DNA of 64,000 nt from Herbaspirillum sp. Sphag64 (GCF_014192645.1 NZ_JACHYE010000011.1:62001-126000), one strand, 5' to 3'. Positions 1 to 7,161 are shown, counted from the first letter of the stretch. Numbers and translations are program-made. The notes: a model not told the origin generated them from the letters alone.

Positions 1-695
1 CGTTCTGTTGAGGGGGGGAAATATGTCCTCACGTTGCTGATTAACATGCTGAAGCAATTCCTTTCCGTCCGTTGGTCTACTCGAGAAGCCCCGGGTTCTA
101 ATACGCACCCGGAAATGCTCACCTGTTTCGTTTGTGTGCTCAAAGCAGTACTACTTGGGCGAGAATTGCCCCCCCCCCCATGGATTATGGTAGATATTCC
201 TGTTGACGATTGCGGCTCAATCATGGTCATTCTCCAAAATTTTTATTGAAAAAGTGGATATTAACGTGATTGTTTCGATAACCGATAGCAAGTCTCATGC
301 TTGCTGCAACGAGGTGCTGCCGGACTGATGTTCGGCCTGGTTTGATGTCAAGCGCACGGCGCCGCTCGTCGCGCCATGCGTGACCCTAGCCCAAAATCAG
401 TACGATCTAAGGTGGAAATTCCCGGGTTTTGTGCCACACCGAACAAAAAATTCCAACAAAAAAGCCGTTGACCCTTTCGGAATCAATTTACTGTGACAGC
501 AAAGCGCATTGCGGTATTCCACGATTTCGTCATAGCAGCGCCTATGCTCGTAAAGATACATACCTCGCGCCAAGTCCCTGTCGTGTAGGCGACACTGAAA
601 TCGCGGGCTCATTCCAGCAGCGGCGTGCTTCATCCGCTGAGCAGAGCGACTGGCACCTTTACGCTGGTGCCGCATTTCGAACTAGTCATGCCTGA
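1..695. other. Stretch without a supported gene
   Basis: No open reading frame here looks like a real protein. The stretch holds an 11-base run of C at 169-179 and, at 453-486, one copy of a 34-base sequence found again at 4814-4847. It probably belongs to the accessory DNA next to the dehydrogenase genes. Confidence 0.5.
453..486. repeat. 34-bp direct repeat, copy 1
   Basis: Identical over 34 bases to 4814-4847, in the same orientation. In copy 2 the sequence is most of a terminator hairpin for minus-strand transcription. Here only one arm (ccgttga at 465-471) and the A-run survive, and the opposite arm is broken after tcaa. The two copies bracket about 4.3 kb with the dehydrogenase, regulator and HNH-remnant genes, so they could mark the ends of an inserted segment. 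A dispersed terminator sequence is the alternative. Confidence 0.6.
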
Positions 696-1412
696 CTAGC
701 TGCCTAAGCGCAACCCGCCATCGCAAGTGATGATGTCTCCGCTGATAAAGCTATTGGAGATAAGGAAAGCGATGGCCTGCCCAACGTCTTGTGGTTGTCC
801 CACGCGCCCGACTGGCGTTTTGGCGGCATAGTTGGCAAAAACGGGAGCTTTCTGCTCGTCCGTCAGAAAATCCCACCAGGGCGTATCGATCACACCAGGA
901 GAAACCCCATTGACCCGCAGAGGACGCAACTCTGCTGCGAGGATGGGGACAAGTGCGGCAATCGCTGCGTTAGCTGCACCGATCCCGGCTGTCCCAGGCA
1001 TCGCGGCCTGAGCGGTCACCGCAGAGATGAACGTGATACTGCCATCCTTGCGCAACGAGGGGAGTGCGGCCTGTGCCGTGGCAAAGTGGGGGAAAACCTT
1101 TTCCTCGAAACCCTGCCGTACTTCCTCGAGGCTGACCGATGCGAATGGTCCCGCTCCTTTGCCGCTACCAAGCGACAGTACGAGGTGATCGAATGCGCCG
1201 ATGCTTGCGAAGGCATCGGGTAGGCTTTCCGTGTCAGCGGCATCAAGAACGAGGACTGCAATATCACCGTCCAATTCATTCTTCGCCGCTTCCAATCGCT
1301 GTTCGGTACGACCTGTGATCGTGACTTTGTGGCCCAGGGCAAGAAGCTGTCGAGCAGTTGCAAAGCCAATGCCGGTCGATCCTCCGATGATGACGGTGTG
1401 TTGGATTGACAT
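696..1412 (-). CDS. SDR-family oxidoreductase lacking the usual Tyr/Lys pair
   Basis: A 238-residue short-chain dehydrogenase/reductase with the N-terminal cofactor loop GGSTGIG and a Rossmann-like pattern, followed by TGR, which suggests NADP(H). The C-terminal part has the usual NGVSPG and CDGG motifs. The catalytic region is unusual: a serine is present (FISAV), but the YxxxK motif is replaced by GIGAANAA, so the standard proton relay is missing. Related SDR subfamilies with the same substitution exist, so this may be a distinct subclass rather than a dead enzyme. The substrate is unknown. It lies 72 bp downstream of a second SDR gene on the same strand, probably in one transcript controlled by the divergent MmyB-type regulator. 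Confidence 0.85.
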   Translation of the reverse strand: MSIQHTVIIGGSTGIGFATARQLLALGHKVTITGRTEQRLEAAKNELDGDIAVLVLDAADTESLPDAFASIGAFDHLVLSLGSGKGAGPFASVSLEEVRQGFEEKVFPHFATAQAALPSLRKDGSITFISAVTAQAAMPGTAGIGAANAAIAALVPILAAELRPLRVNGVSPGVIDTPWWDFLTDEQKAPVFANYAAKTPVGRVGQPQDVGQAIAFLISNSFISGDIITCDGGLRLGS

Positions 1413-1484
1413 GAGTTTTCCTTTTCTAATGGTTGAAAGATGAAGCGGTTACTACGGTGGGAAAGACCGATTGCATGACTGAAG

Positions 1485-2336
1485 TTATGAGGCGCCGTTT
1501 GATGCTCCCTGATGGGCTTTCGGCAAGCCGACAAGTTCGAGACTGATCGATCGCAGGCGCTCACGCGCAGCAGCGTCATAGGCCTGTGGGTTGGCCCGTC
1601 GTGGCTGAAGTCCGTCGAAATACAGACCGTTCATTCCATCCATCTCGCTGGAAACAGCAAGATGGAGGATGGCATTGGCCCCTTCATCAACGGTGCTGAT
1701 CGGTGAGATGCCATCTTTGCGCACCATAGTGGTATCCATGTAGGTCGCCGGGTGCAGGCTGTTCGCGGGAATGCCCGATCCGTCCAGTTCACGGGCAAGA
1801 TCGAAGCTGAACATGATCTGCGCGAGTTTGCTCTGGCAATAGGCTCGCGCACCGCTGTAGCCATTCGTCAGCATGATGTCGGCGAAGTCGATCGACTGTT
1901 GGCCAATCGATGCGACGTTGACGATTCGGGCCGAGTGACTTTGTTGCAGGATCGGCAGGAGAAGGCGCGTCAGCAGGAAGCCGGAAAGATAGTTCACCGC
2001 GAAGCGTAACTCGTAGCCATCGCGACTTACCTCCCGTGACGAACCCGGAACGCCAACGCCGATCCCAGCATTGTTGATCAGCACGTCAAGATGGTCATGA
2101 TCTCGTCGAATGGCTTCTGCCAGTGCACGCACCTGTGATAGCGAAGAAAAATCGGCTGGATAGAAAGTTCCGCTACCACCTGAATTGCGAATCTCTGTCA
2201 GCAGACCCTCGGCCCGTGCACGGTTGCGGCCGTGGATCAACAGGGTCGCCCCTGACTTTGCCAACCGTTGGGCAACCCGGCGCCCGACGCCATCGGTCGA
2301 TCCTGTAATCAATATCGTCTTTTCTTTCAGCCCCAT
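1485..2336 (-). CDS. Short-chain dehydrogenase, retinol-dehydrogenase-like
   Basis: A classical SDR of 283 residues: cofactor motif TGSTDGVG, then NNAG, a catalytic serine in VASIGQQS and the active-site motif YCQSK. The layout matches the retinol dehydrogenase/WW-oxidoreductase-like group that acts on unknown carbonyl compounds. The start at 2336 (MGLKEKTIL) is chosen because a GAGGTG ribosome-binding site sits 6 bp upstream; a longer frame to 2399 has no such site. It is divergent from the MmyB-type regulator at 2445, with 108 bp between the starts, and is likely its target. The substrate cannot be told from the sequence. Confidence 0.88.
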   Translation of the reverse strand: MGLKEKTILITGSTDGVGRRVAQRLAKSGATLLIHGRNRARAEGLLTEIRNSGGSGTFYPADFSSLSQVRALAEAIRRDHDHLDVLINNAGIGVGVPGSSREVSRDGYELRFAVNYLSGFLLTRLLLPILQQSHSARIVNVASIGQQSIDFADIMLTNGYSGARAYCQSKLAQIMFSFDLARELDGSGIPANSLHPATYMDTTMVRKDGISPISTVDEGANAILHLAVSSEMDGMNGLYFDGLQPRRANPQAYDAAARERLRSISLELVGLPKAHQGASNGAS

Positions 2337-2444
2337 GTTGCCCACCTCTTCTGAACTTAATAGCGTTGATGGCATTGTTCCCCTATCTCGGTTGCACAAA
2401 CAGTTTCTGGTCTATCATGGTATTGATACTGCTATGATGAGGGT

Positions 2445-3302
2445 ATGAGCGATCTTACGACCACCTTCGAAATTCGTCGCCGCGAGTTTGGGGCCTTCCT
2501 GCGTTCCCGCCGCGAAAAGCTGACGCCTGCCAGCGTCGGGCTGGCTGATGGATTCCGCCGACGAACACCAGGACTGCGACGCGAGGAGGTTGCATTGCTT
2601 GCTGGCGTAGGGACTACCTGGTACACCTGGCTTGAGCAGGGACGTGATGTGCATCCCTCGCTTGAAGTGCTATCGGCACTTGCCGACGCACTCAAGCTCG
2701 ATCCCGCCGAACGGCGGCATCTTTTCGTCCTGAACAACCGGCAGCCACCGGAGGCCGCCCTGACAGGTCCCGAACGGGTGGAGGAGCCGTTGCGGCGGAT
2801 GCTCGATAGTCTGACGAGTCAACCTGCCTATGTATTGGGCCGTCGCTGGGATGTGCTTGCCTGGAACCGTGCTGCCGAGGTGCTGTTTGGCGACTACGGC
2901 AAGCTTCAGGGCGACGAGCGAAACATCATGCATCAGGTCTTTGCAAACGCTGCGCACCGTCGTTTGCTGGTTGATTGGGACAAACTCGCACCTGCATCAC
3001 TGGCGATGTTCCGTGCCGATAGTGCCCGCTATGTCGGCGATCCCGACTTCGAACGGCTGATTACCACGCTGATGGAAGCCAGTATCGAGTTCCGGGAGTG
3101 GTGGCCCAGGCATGACGTGCTACGCCCATTCACTGGGCATAAGCGCATCAAGCATCCGAAGAGCGGTCGCATGACGTTCGAGTACACCACCTTGGCCGTG
3201 TCTGATCAGCCAGACATGAAACTCATTGTCTACACGCCAATCGATGAGGAGAAAACGGCCCTGAAACTGGAAGGCTTGCTTCGGGCGCCGTCTCGGAACT
3301 GA
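2445..3302 (+). CDS. XRE-type regulator with MmyB-like ligand-binding domain
   Basis: A 285-residue protein. Residues about 5-80 form an XRE-type helix-turn-helix (RTPGLRREEVALLAGV, then TWYTWLEQGR). The rest, about 105-275, matches the MmyB-like PAS-related ligand-binding fold (WDVLAWNRAA, then FRADSARYVGDP). Such regulators commonly sit divergently beside a short-chain dehydrogenase and repress it until a fatty-acid-like or other small ligand binds. That is exactly the arrangement here, with the SDR at 2336 on the other strand. A TATGAT box at about 2431 could serve as its own -10 element. Confidence 0.9.
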   Translation: MSDLTTTFEIRRREFGAFLRSRREKLTPASVGLADGFRRRTPGLRREEVALLAGVGTTWYTWLEQGRDVHPSLEVLSALADALKLDPAERRHLFVLNNRQPPEAALTGPERVEEPLRRMLDSLTSQPAYVLGRRWDVLAWNRAAEVLFGDYGKLQGDERNIMHQVFANAAHRRLLVDWDKLAPASLAMFRADSARYVGDPDFERLITTLMEASIEFREWWPRHDVLRPFTGHKRIKHPKSGRMTFEYTTLAVSDQPDMKLIVYTPIDEEKTALKLEGLLRAPSRN

Positions 3303-3413
3303 CTGAAGAATCCAAATTTTTTTACTAAAAGGTAAAGCGCCGCCGTTTGTGGAAAAAATGAAGGCGCTGATTATCACAGGCAGAAGAATTTAAAACGCAA
3401 TTCGCGACAACGG

Positions 3414-3785
3414 TTAAGTCGCAGTCGCCATTTGTTCGTCCTCATTGAGCGCCTCCACCTGCCGCCGTGCTTCGTCGCGCAGCAAACCTGCTGAAGCAAT
3501 CGCCAGCCGCATCAATTGATCGGCATGAACCACGCCGATGGCTGGTGCTGCAGTAGCCTCTGGATCAGCATCCTCATTCGCCTCCTGTTCAAGCTGACGT
3601 GCATAAAACAGTTGCAGGCAAGCGTGAATCCCCGCCGAAACATCCAGCGTGGTCTCCAGCAAGTTGCCGTAGAGGCTGCCTTGCTGCATGCCTTCTATCC
3701 AGTGAAAATCTTGATGGGTGGGATCGGGTTGGGTGTGTTGTGCTGCGTCGTGTGCGTTGCTGGTGTTGCTATCGATGTGTGTCAT
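3414..3785 (-). CDS. Small protein of unknown function with a paralogue at 31445-31786
   Basis: A 123-residue soluble protein that I do not recognise. The N-terminal 25 residues are polar and variable. Two blocks are shared with the protein at 31445-31786: FHWIEG followed by YG, LETTLD, GIH and CLQLFY, and a C-terminal helix block around ADQLMRLAIA with LLR. The design (variable head, two helical blocks, 100-125 residues) recalls small DUF families common in Pseudomonas such as DUF3077/DUF6124, but this is an analogy only. The start at 3785 has a GGAGG site 5 bp upstream. The gene has its own promoter (4024-4052) and a long leader; both are conserved in the paralogue. Confidence 0.75.
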   Translation of the reverse strand: MTHIDSNTSNAHDAAQHTQPDPTHQDFHWIEGMQQGSLYGNLLETTLDVSAGIHACLQLFYARQLEQEANEDADPEATAAPAIGVVHADQLMRLAIASAGLLRDEARRQVEALNEDEQMATAT

Positions 3786-4017
3786 GAAGCCTCCGTAGGT
3801 GCAAGACAGAACCCGTCAGCTCCTCAGGGTGAGGGTGGCGGGCACAAGACAGGGTTGGCGAACCGGAAGAATATCGAAGACCGGCATACCCGAAGGTATC
3901 CCTGCCAAGGCCCGCCATGGAGGCGTGCGATAGCAGAGCAAAAGGCCGCATCGATTCGCGGCCTTTCGCCGATATTCTTACCAGGTCGCCAAACCCGTTC
4001 CCCTCTTTATCAGGGAC
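3786..4017 (-). promoter_or_regulatory. Structured 5' leader shared with the paralogous gene
   Basis: About 230 nt of untranslated leader. Blocks in common with the leader at 31787-31901 are: a 5' hairpin with a run of A and G in its loop, the string gggtttg(g/a)cgacctg, the string gtcttg(t/c)gcccgcc, and the ribosome-binding site. This copy also carries about 115 nt absent from the other, including a ggccgc/gcggcc hairpin near 3945-3965. Conservation of non-coding sequence around two diverged genes suggests a functional RNA element. Confidence 0.6.
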
Positions 4018-4023
4018 GCGCCA

Positions 4024-4052
4024 AGAATAGCGGGTGCTAAAAGAGGGGTCAA
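4024..4052 (-). promoter_or_regulatory. Sigma-70 type promoter for the gene at 3414-3785
   Basis: On the minus strand the -35 box is TTGACC (4047-4052) and the -10 box TATTCT (4024-4029), with an optimal 17-bp spacer. The same -35 box, spacer length and part of the spacer (ttagc, cccg) recur before the paralogue at 31908-31936. Confidence 0.65.
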
Positions 4053-4328
4053 TGGTTTTTGTCTGATTCTGATTTGGCTGTTTTTCGCTGTGTTGCTTGA
4101 TGGCGGGTACAGTGATTTGCGATCGGAGTCAGTGTTGGTGTTTTGCAGTGATACCTATCTGGTCGAAAATTTCAACTTCATGACTGTGAAAGCCTCTGGT
4201 ACCGATCTCGTAAAACAACATATGTTTTATAGGCTAAATTTGGTAACACACGTAGAAATAATTCTAGATGCAGCGTGTATTATTTGTTTTCATCTGACTC
4301 AATGTCTACCAAAGAAAACCAATAATTT
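4053..4328. other. AT-rich spacer without a supported gene
   Basis: I see no credible coding region. It separates the promoter of the unknown gene from the HNH remnant. An open frame of 94 codons spans it but resembles no protein and has no ribosome-binding site. Confidence 0.4.
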
Positions 4329-4716
4329 ATGGCTACCTGGATTAGCGATATCGTTGCAGCACTCTCAAATTTAGGCGGAGCGGCAACCTATGATCAAATC
4401 TACGCAGAGATAAAACGTATTAGGGGAAGCGCGTTACCTAATTCTTGGAAAAAAATTATTCAAAGAGAAATTCAGGCACATGCCCGAGAGTCGTCGGGTT
4501 TTAGTGGTCAGCCGCTTTTTTATTCAGTTGATGGAAAAGGCGCTGGTGTATGGGCACTGTTGCCGGTACCATACTAAGCCTGTCCATACGTTGAAGGAAG
4601 GCGATACGACTAAGCTCGAAGATTTGGCGTTGCTATGTGCTAATTGCCATCGAGTAGTCCATTCCTCTCGGCGTTGGAGAACCCTTGATGAGGTAAGGGC
4701 TGCAGTCAGAAATTAA
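4329..4716 (+). pseudogene. HNH endonuclease remnant: N-domain and HNH C-terminus in different frames
   Basis: Two pieces of what was probably one gene. Frame 1 (4329-4577, 82 codons) encodes a winged-helix-like N-terminal domain: MATWISDIV, LGGAATYDQIY, LPNSWKKIIQREI and GVWALLP. That domain is seen at the start of some HNH or restriction-type nucleases. About where it stops (4560-4577) another frame takes over and runs to 4716 with a clear HNH C-terminus: HTKPVHTLKEGDTTKLEDL, then LCANCHRVVH, then RTLDEVRAA. The middle of the protein is missing. An internal deletion or frameshift explains this best. The first piece could still be made as a stand-alone small protein. Confidence 0.65.
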
Positions 4717-4813
4717 AAACAATGTCTTTGGAGTGAGGGATTTTGTGCATTGATTAAAAAGTAGTTCGTTCACTGCGTCAATATGAATGCTCTGGTCGAG
4801 CTAAGTCAAAAAA

Positions 4814-4847
4814 CCAACAAAAAAGCCGTTGACCCTTTCGGAATCAA
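4814..4847. repeat. 34-bp direct repeat, copy 2
   Basis: Identical to 453-486. Together with three following bases it forms a complete minus-strand terminator hairpin, and it lies directly against the 13-bp tRNA-derived repeat at 4851. Confidence 0.7.
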
Positions 4848-4850
4848 CGG
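4819..4850 (-). terminator. Intrinsic terminator (minus strand), probably the old tRNA-Met terminator
   Basis: Read on the minus strand: a 7-bp stem (ccgttga/tcaacgg at 4826-4832 and 4844-4850), then six T. No gene now ends here. Its position just beyond the 13-bp tRNA-derived repeat suggests that it terminated the tRNA-Met transcript before island insertion. Confidence 0.55.
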
Positions 4851-4863
4851 GATAGGTGGACTT
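4851..4863. repeat. Candidate att site: 13-bp copy of tRNA-Met sequence
   Basis: The string gataggtggactt recurs at 7092-7104 inside the 3' part of the tRNA-Met gene, in the same orientation. The two copies bracket 2.2 kb with an integrase fragment and an AlpA-type regulator, as expected for attR and attL of an integrated element. The match is short, so this is a strong candidate rather than proof. Confidence 0.55.
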
Positions 4864-5211
4864 TGATAGTGCGCTGTAACCCTTGAAGATATAGGGTTTT
4901 TCCTATTTCTTCGTATCGCATACCGTCACCAATACCGTTAAAAAAATTTGCTATATCGATGAGTCGCGTTTGGTCGTCTACAGTTGGTAGCAGCTATGCA
5001 AAATAAATAAATGTGATTGCCAGCGATGTTGGACATTTACGACAAAGGCGATCTATGGCGGCACACAAAGGAGGGATGGGCTGCAATTTCTTCAACTTCG
5101 TTATGGAGACGCGATCTCAGCACTTCCTGTCTCCGAGGAGGGGGTCTACGATTTTATGATTCTTTCTGTGCTGCCAAATACGGCGACACATACACAGAAA
5201 GGTTATAAGAC
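4864..5211. other. Spacer at the distal end of the tRNA-Met island
   Basis: No supported gene. An open frame of 63 codons (5017-5208) shows no recognisable features. The promoter of the alpA-like operon should lie near the right end. Confidence 0.35.
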
Positions 5212-5418
5212 ATGGCAACACTTCTTACCGGCGATGCAGCCGACAAAAAAGCATCAATTTCGCGCAGCCTGCGCCACAAGCTTATCAAAGACGGACGCTT
5301 CCCCAAACCGATCTTGATCGGACAACGGAGGATTGCATTCTTGGAATCCGAAATTGACGAATGGATCGCCACTCGCGTCGCAGCCTCCCGAGCTGATATC
5401 AAAGGGGGCGTCGTATGA
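5212..5418 (+). CDS. AlpA-family DNA-binding regulator/excisionase-like
   Basis: A 68-residue protein of the AlpA/MerR-like small helix-turn-helix group that often serves as excisionase or integrase activator in P4-like elements. Visible are ISRSLRHKLIKDGRFPKPI, the recognition helix plus the following arginine/proline turn, and IAFLESEIDEWIATR, the typical C-terminal half. Its position between the two candidate att repeats fits. The stop overlaps the start of the next ORF (5415), so the genes are translationally coupled. Confidence 0.85.
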   Translation: MATLLTGDAADKKASISRSLRHKLIKDGRFPKPILIGQRRIAFLESEIDEWIATRVAASRADIKGGVV

Positions 5419-5660
5419 GGGGCCCTTCTATCTGGCACCCAATTATTGGCGATGGCTATTATCCAATCGATGACGAGGAGCTTGAGATCGAACTCGCAGG
5501 TGCGGAGATCGTCGAAGAAAACGCAGCATTTGGATCGTTCACGTTGATTGTTGGCTACCGAGATAAGGTATTTTCTGCAGATGGGAAGACGGCTCAGCCG
5601 TTCTTGTGCATCAAAAACCATACTCCCGGTGCTGCGCATCTGTTTACCTCAAAGGACTGA
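5415..5660 (+). CDS. Island protein of unknown function (81 aa)
   Basis: A short acidic protein that I do not recognise. It starts in a 4-bp overlap with the AlpA-like gene and contains an acidic patch (DDEELEIELAGAEIVEENA). No membrane segment or signal peptide is visible. Coupling with alpA suggests a role in element maintenance or cargo. Coding status rests on the tight packing with its neighbours. Confidence 0.55.
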   Translation: MRGPSIWHPIIGDGYYPIDDEELEIELAGAEIVEENAAFGSFTLIVGYRDKVFSADGKTAQPFLCIKNHTPGAAHLFTSKD

Positions 5661-5662
5661 TC

Positions 5663-5977
5663 ATGATCCATCACATCAACCTTGATGACGATACGTCCGA
5701 ATTACTACAAGCGCACACTATGCTGACCGGCTTGACGGACAACGATCTTATTAACCGCTTGTTGAGCGCCCATGTGTCTGAGCTTCACGAACTGCTGGCA
5801 CTTGTCAACGCAAACAGTAAGCTGCGTGAGCAGGCCGCGAATCTGTTGCTGAGCTTTGGTCCAGAGTCCTTGAGCGAAGGTATTAAACGCATCGCGCCTA
5901 GCGGCTACAGAACACTTGGTGAACAATTTGACTGCGAAGTAGCGCAGCTTATTGCTTCGCCAAGGAAAATGCGCTGA
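5663..5977 (+). CDS. Island protein of unknown function (104 aa), possible RHH-like N-terminus
   Basis: Start chosen at 5663, just after the upstream stop and with an AAAGGA ribosome-binding site; a longer frame from 5606 overlaps the preceding gene. Residues 1-45 (INLDDDTSELL, then LTDNDLINRLLSAHV) show a beta-helix-helix pattern reminiscent of ribbon-helix-helix DNA-binding proteins, followed by helices rich in Leu and Ala. No family was recognised with confidence. It is part of the alpA-led operon and its stop overlaps the next start (TGATG). Confidence 0.55.
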   Translation: MIHHINLDDDTSELLQAHTMLTGLTDNDLINRLLSAHVSELHELLALVNANSKLREQAANLLLSFGPESLSEGIKRIAPSGYRTLGEQFDCEVAQLIASPRKMR

Positions 5978-6402
5978 TGATTTCGGGAAGCCCAGTAGCG
6001 GATATCGCGCAGGGCTTCGTTCCTCTTGCATCGTTGTTGCGTAAGGTAGCACCTGAGCATTTAGATTTTGCGCGGCAACGTATAGAAGCACTTGGACGCG
6101 AAGAACTTATTGGCCGATTCCGTGAATCGTTCGCAAATAATAAGAGACTGGCCGCATACATTCTGTCAAGCGAGCTAACTTGGCGAGGTGTGCCTCCATG
6201 TTTCCATCACGAATACCTCGACTGGGGCGAGGCTAGTCTAAATCAGCGCTATGACCTGCTCATGGCTGACTTGATTTGGATGCGCAGATGGTATCCAGAA
6301 CATGTGAAAGTCATTAGATATCGACGGTGCAAACTTCTGTTGACAGGTAATGAGACTCAGCTCCATCAGGAAGCAGAATATGCGTATTGGGCGGGTACCT
6401 GA
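5977..6402 (+). CDS. Island protein of unknown function (141 aa)
   Basis: Last ORF of the alpA-led operon, starting in a one-base overlap (TGATG) with the gene before it. It is a mostly helical protein with LRKVAPEHLDFARQRIEAL and, later, WGEASLNQRYDLLMADLIW. I do not recognise it. The end overlaps by 37 bp, tail to tail, the truncated integrase gene, so the last residues may be read from integrase-derived sequence and the natural C-terminus may be lost. It could be cargo or a defence component, but nothing visible shows this. Confidence 0.5.
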   Translation: MISGSPVADIAQGFVPLASLLRKVAPEHLDFARQRIEALGREELIGRFRESFANNKRLAAYILSSELTWRGVPPCFHHEYLDWGEASLNQRYDLLMADLIWMRRWYPEHVKVIRYRRCKLLLTGNETQLHQEAEYAYWAGT

Positions 6403-6920
6403 CCTTGACGTTTTGCCATATCTAGCGCACCGCGCTTTTCAATTCGTCGCAGAACATCCAAGATGATCGGCGCTTTTATCTCGGTGATAGGAAGGTGTCC
6501 AATCAGCCTAAATACGTCCTGCTCGAGGCGGTGCATAACGTTGGCGGCGGTGCGAGGCTGCCAGCTTTCGAGTTTGTTGGTGTGCCATTCGCGTGCTATC
6601 GCCTCAAAGGTATTGGAGTTGGCTTCGTTTCGCGCACGCTCTCGGTTCTTTTTGTCTTGGCTGGGATCAATCTTCTGCGTTAGTAACTTGCGAGCTGCCA
6701 TGCGCTTATCGCGTGCCTCGGCAAGGGAAACTTCAGGGTATTTGCCGAAGGCTAATGTCCGGCGAGTGTCGGCTAGTCGGTAGTCCATGCGCCAGTATTT
6801 AGCGCCATCTGTATTTACTAGCAAGTAGAGGCCGCCGCCGTCTGTCAGCTTGTAGGGTTTGTCTTTTGCCTTGGCTGTGCGGGGCTGGATGTCTGTCAGT
6901 GGTGTTGCTAGTTTTGGCAT
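6366..6920 (-). pseudogene. Truncated P4-type tyrosine integrase
   Basis: The N-terminal 170 or so residues match P4-like integrases: the arm-type DNA-binding domain (DUF4102) with LTDGGGLYLLV, YRLADTRRTLAFGKYPEVS and LAEARDKR, then the start of the core-binding domain (TFEAIAREWHTNKLESW, ending in RRIEKRGALDMAKR). After that the frame runs into unrelated residues and stops at 184. The whole catalytic domain (R-H-R-Y) of a roughly 400-residue enzyme is missing. It reads away from the adjacent tRNA-Met, the usual arrangement for an element integrated at a tRNA 3' end. The island cannot excise with this gene alone. Confidence 0.85.
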
Positions 6921-6921
6921 G

Positions 6922-6973
6922 TTGACGGTATCTGTTTGACGCTATTGGTTGATACCGTCAAGCATACTGTCAA
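6922..6973. promoter_or_regulatory. Cluster of four integrase arm-type motifs
   Basis: Four copies of ttgac(g/a)(g/c)tat: 6922-6932 and 6936-6945 on the plus strand, 6951-6961 and 6963-6973 on the minus strand. The first and third are perfect 11-bp inverted copies. They lie between the integrase start and the tRNA, where integrase arm sites and the integrase promoter are expected. Confidence 0.6.
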
Positions 6974-7014
6974 AGATATTGGATTTCAATGGATGCTAAA
7001 AGCGCCTATCAAAC

Positions 7015-7052
7015 AAAAAACCCGCATCAGCACATGGCTTGAGGCGGGTTTT
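7015..7052 (-). terminator. Terminator downstream of tRNA-Met
   Basis: Inverted repeat aaaacccgc/gcgggtttt with a 17-19 nt loop. On the minus strand the stem is followed by six T. It lies 33 bp beyond the tRNA 3' end and probably came with the island, replacing the hairpin now at 4819-4850. Confidence 0.65.
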
Positions 7053-7084
7053 AAGACGTTAAAGAATCTCTTTGAACGTGTATT

Positions 7085-7161
7085 TGGTGGTGATAGGTGG
7101 ACTTGAACCACCGACCCCAGCATTATGAGTGCTGTGCTCTAACCAACTGAGCTATATCACC
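7085..7161 (-). tRNA. tRNA-Met (CAT), elongator
   Basis: A complete 77-nt tRNA with encoded CCA. The acceptor stem is ggtgata/tatcacc with discriminator A. The D-arm contains agctcagttggttagagc, the anticodon loop is ctcataa (anticodon cat) on stem cagca/tgctg, and the T-arm contains ggttcaagtcc. The loop and variable region (tggggtc) match elongator methionine tRNAs better than tRNA-Ile2, which has the same unmodified anticodon. Its 3' half is the attachment site of the adjoining island remnant. Confidence 0.93.

Noticed and set aside
34-249. 71-codon open frame at the left edge
   Set aside because: It crosses the C run, resembles no protein, and has no clear ribosome-binding site.
4090-4374. 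94-codon frame in AT-rich DNA
   Set aside because: No recognisable features and it overlaps the better-supported HNH head domain.
5017-5208. 63-codon frame before alpA
   Set aside because: No domain, no clear ribosome-binding site; probably chance.
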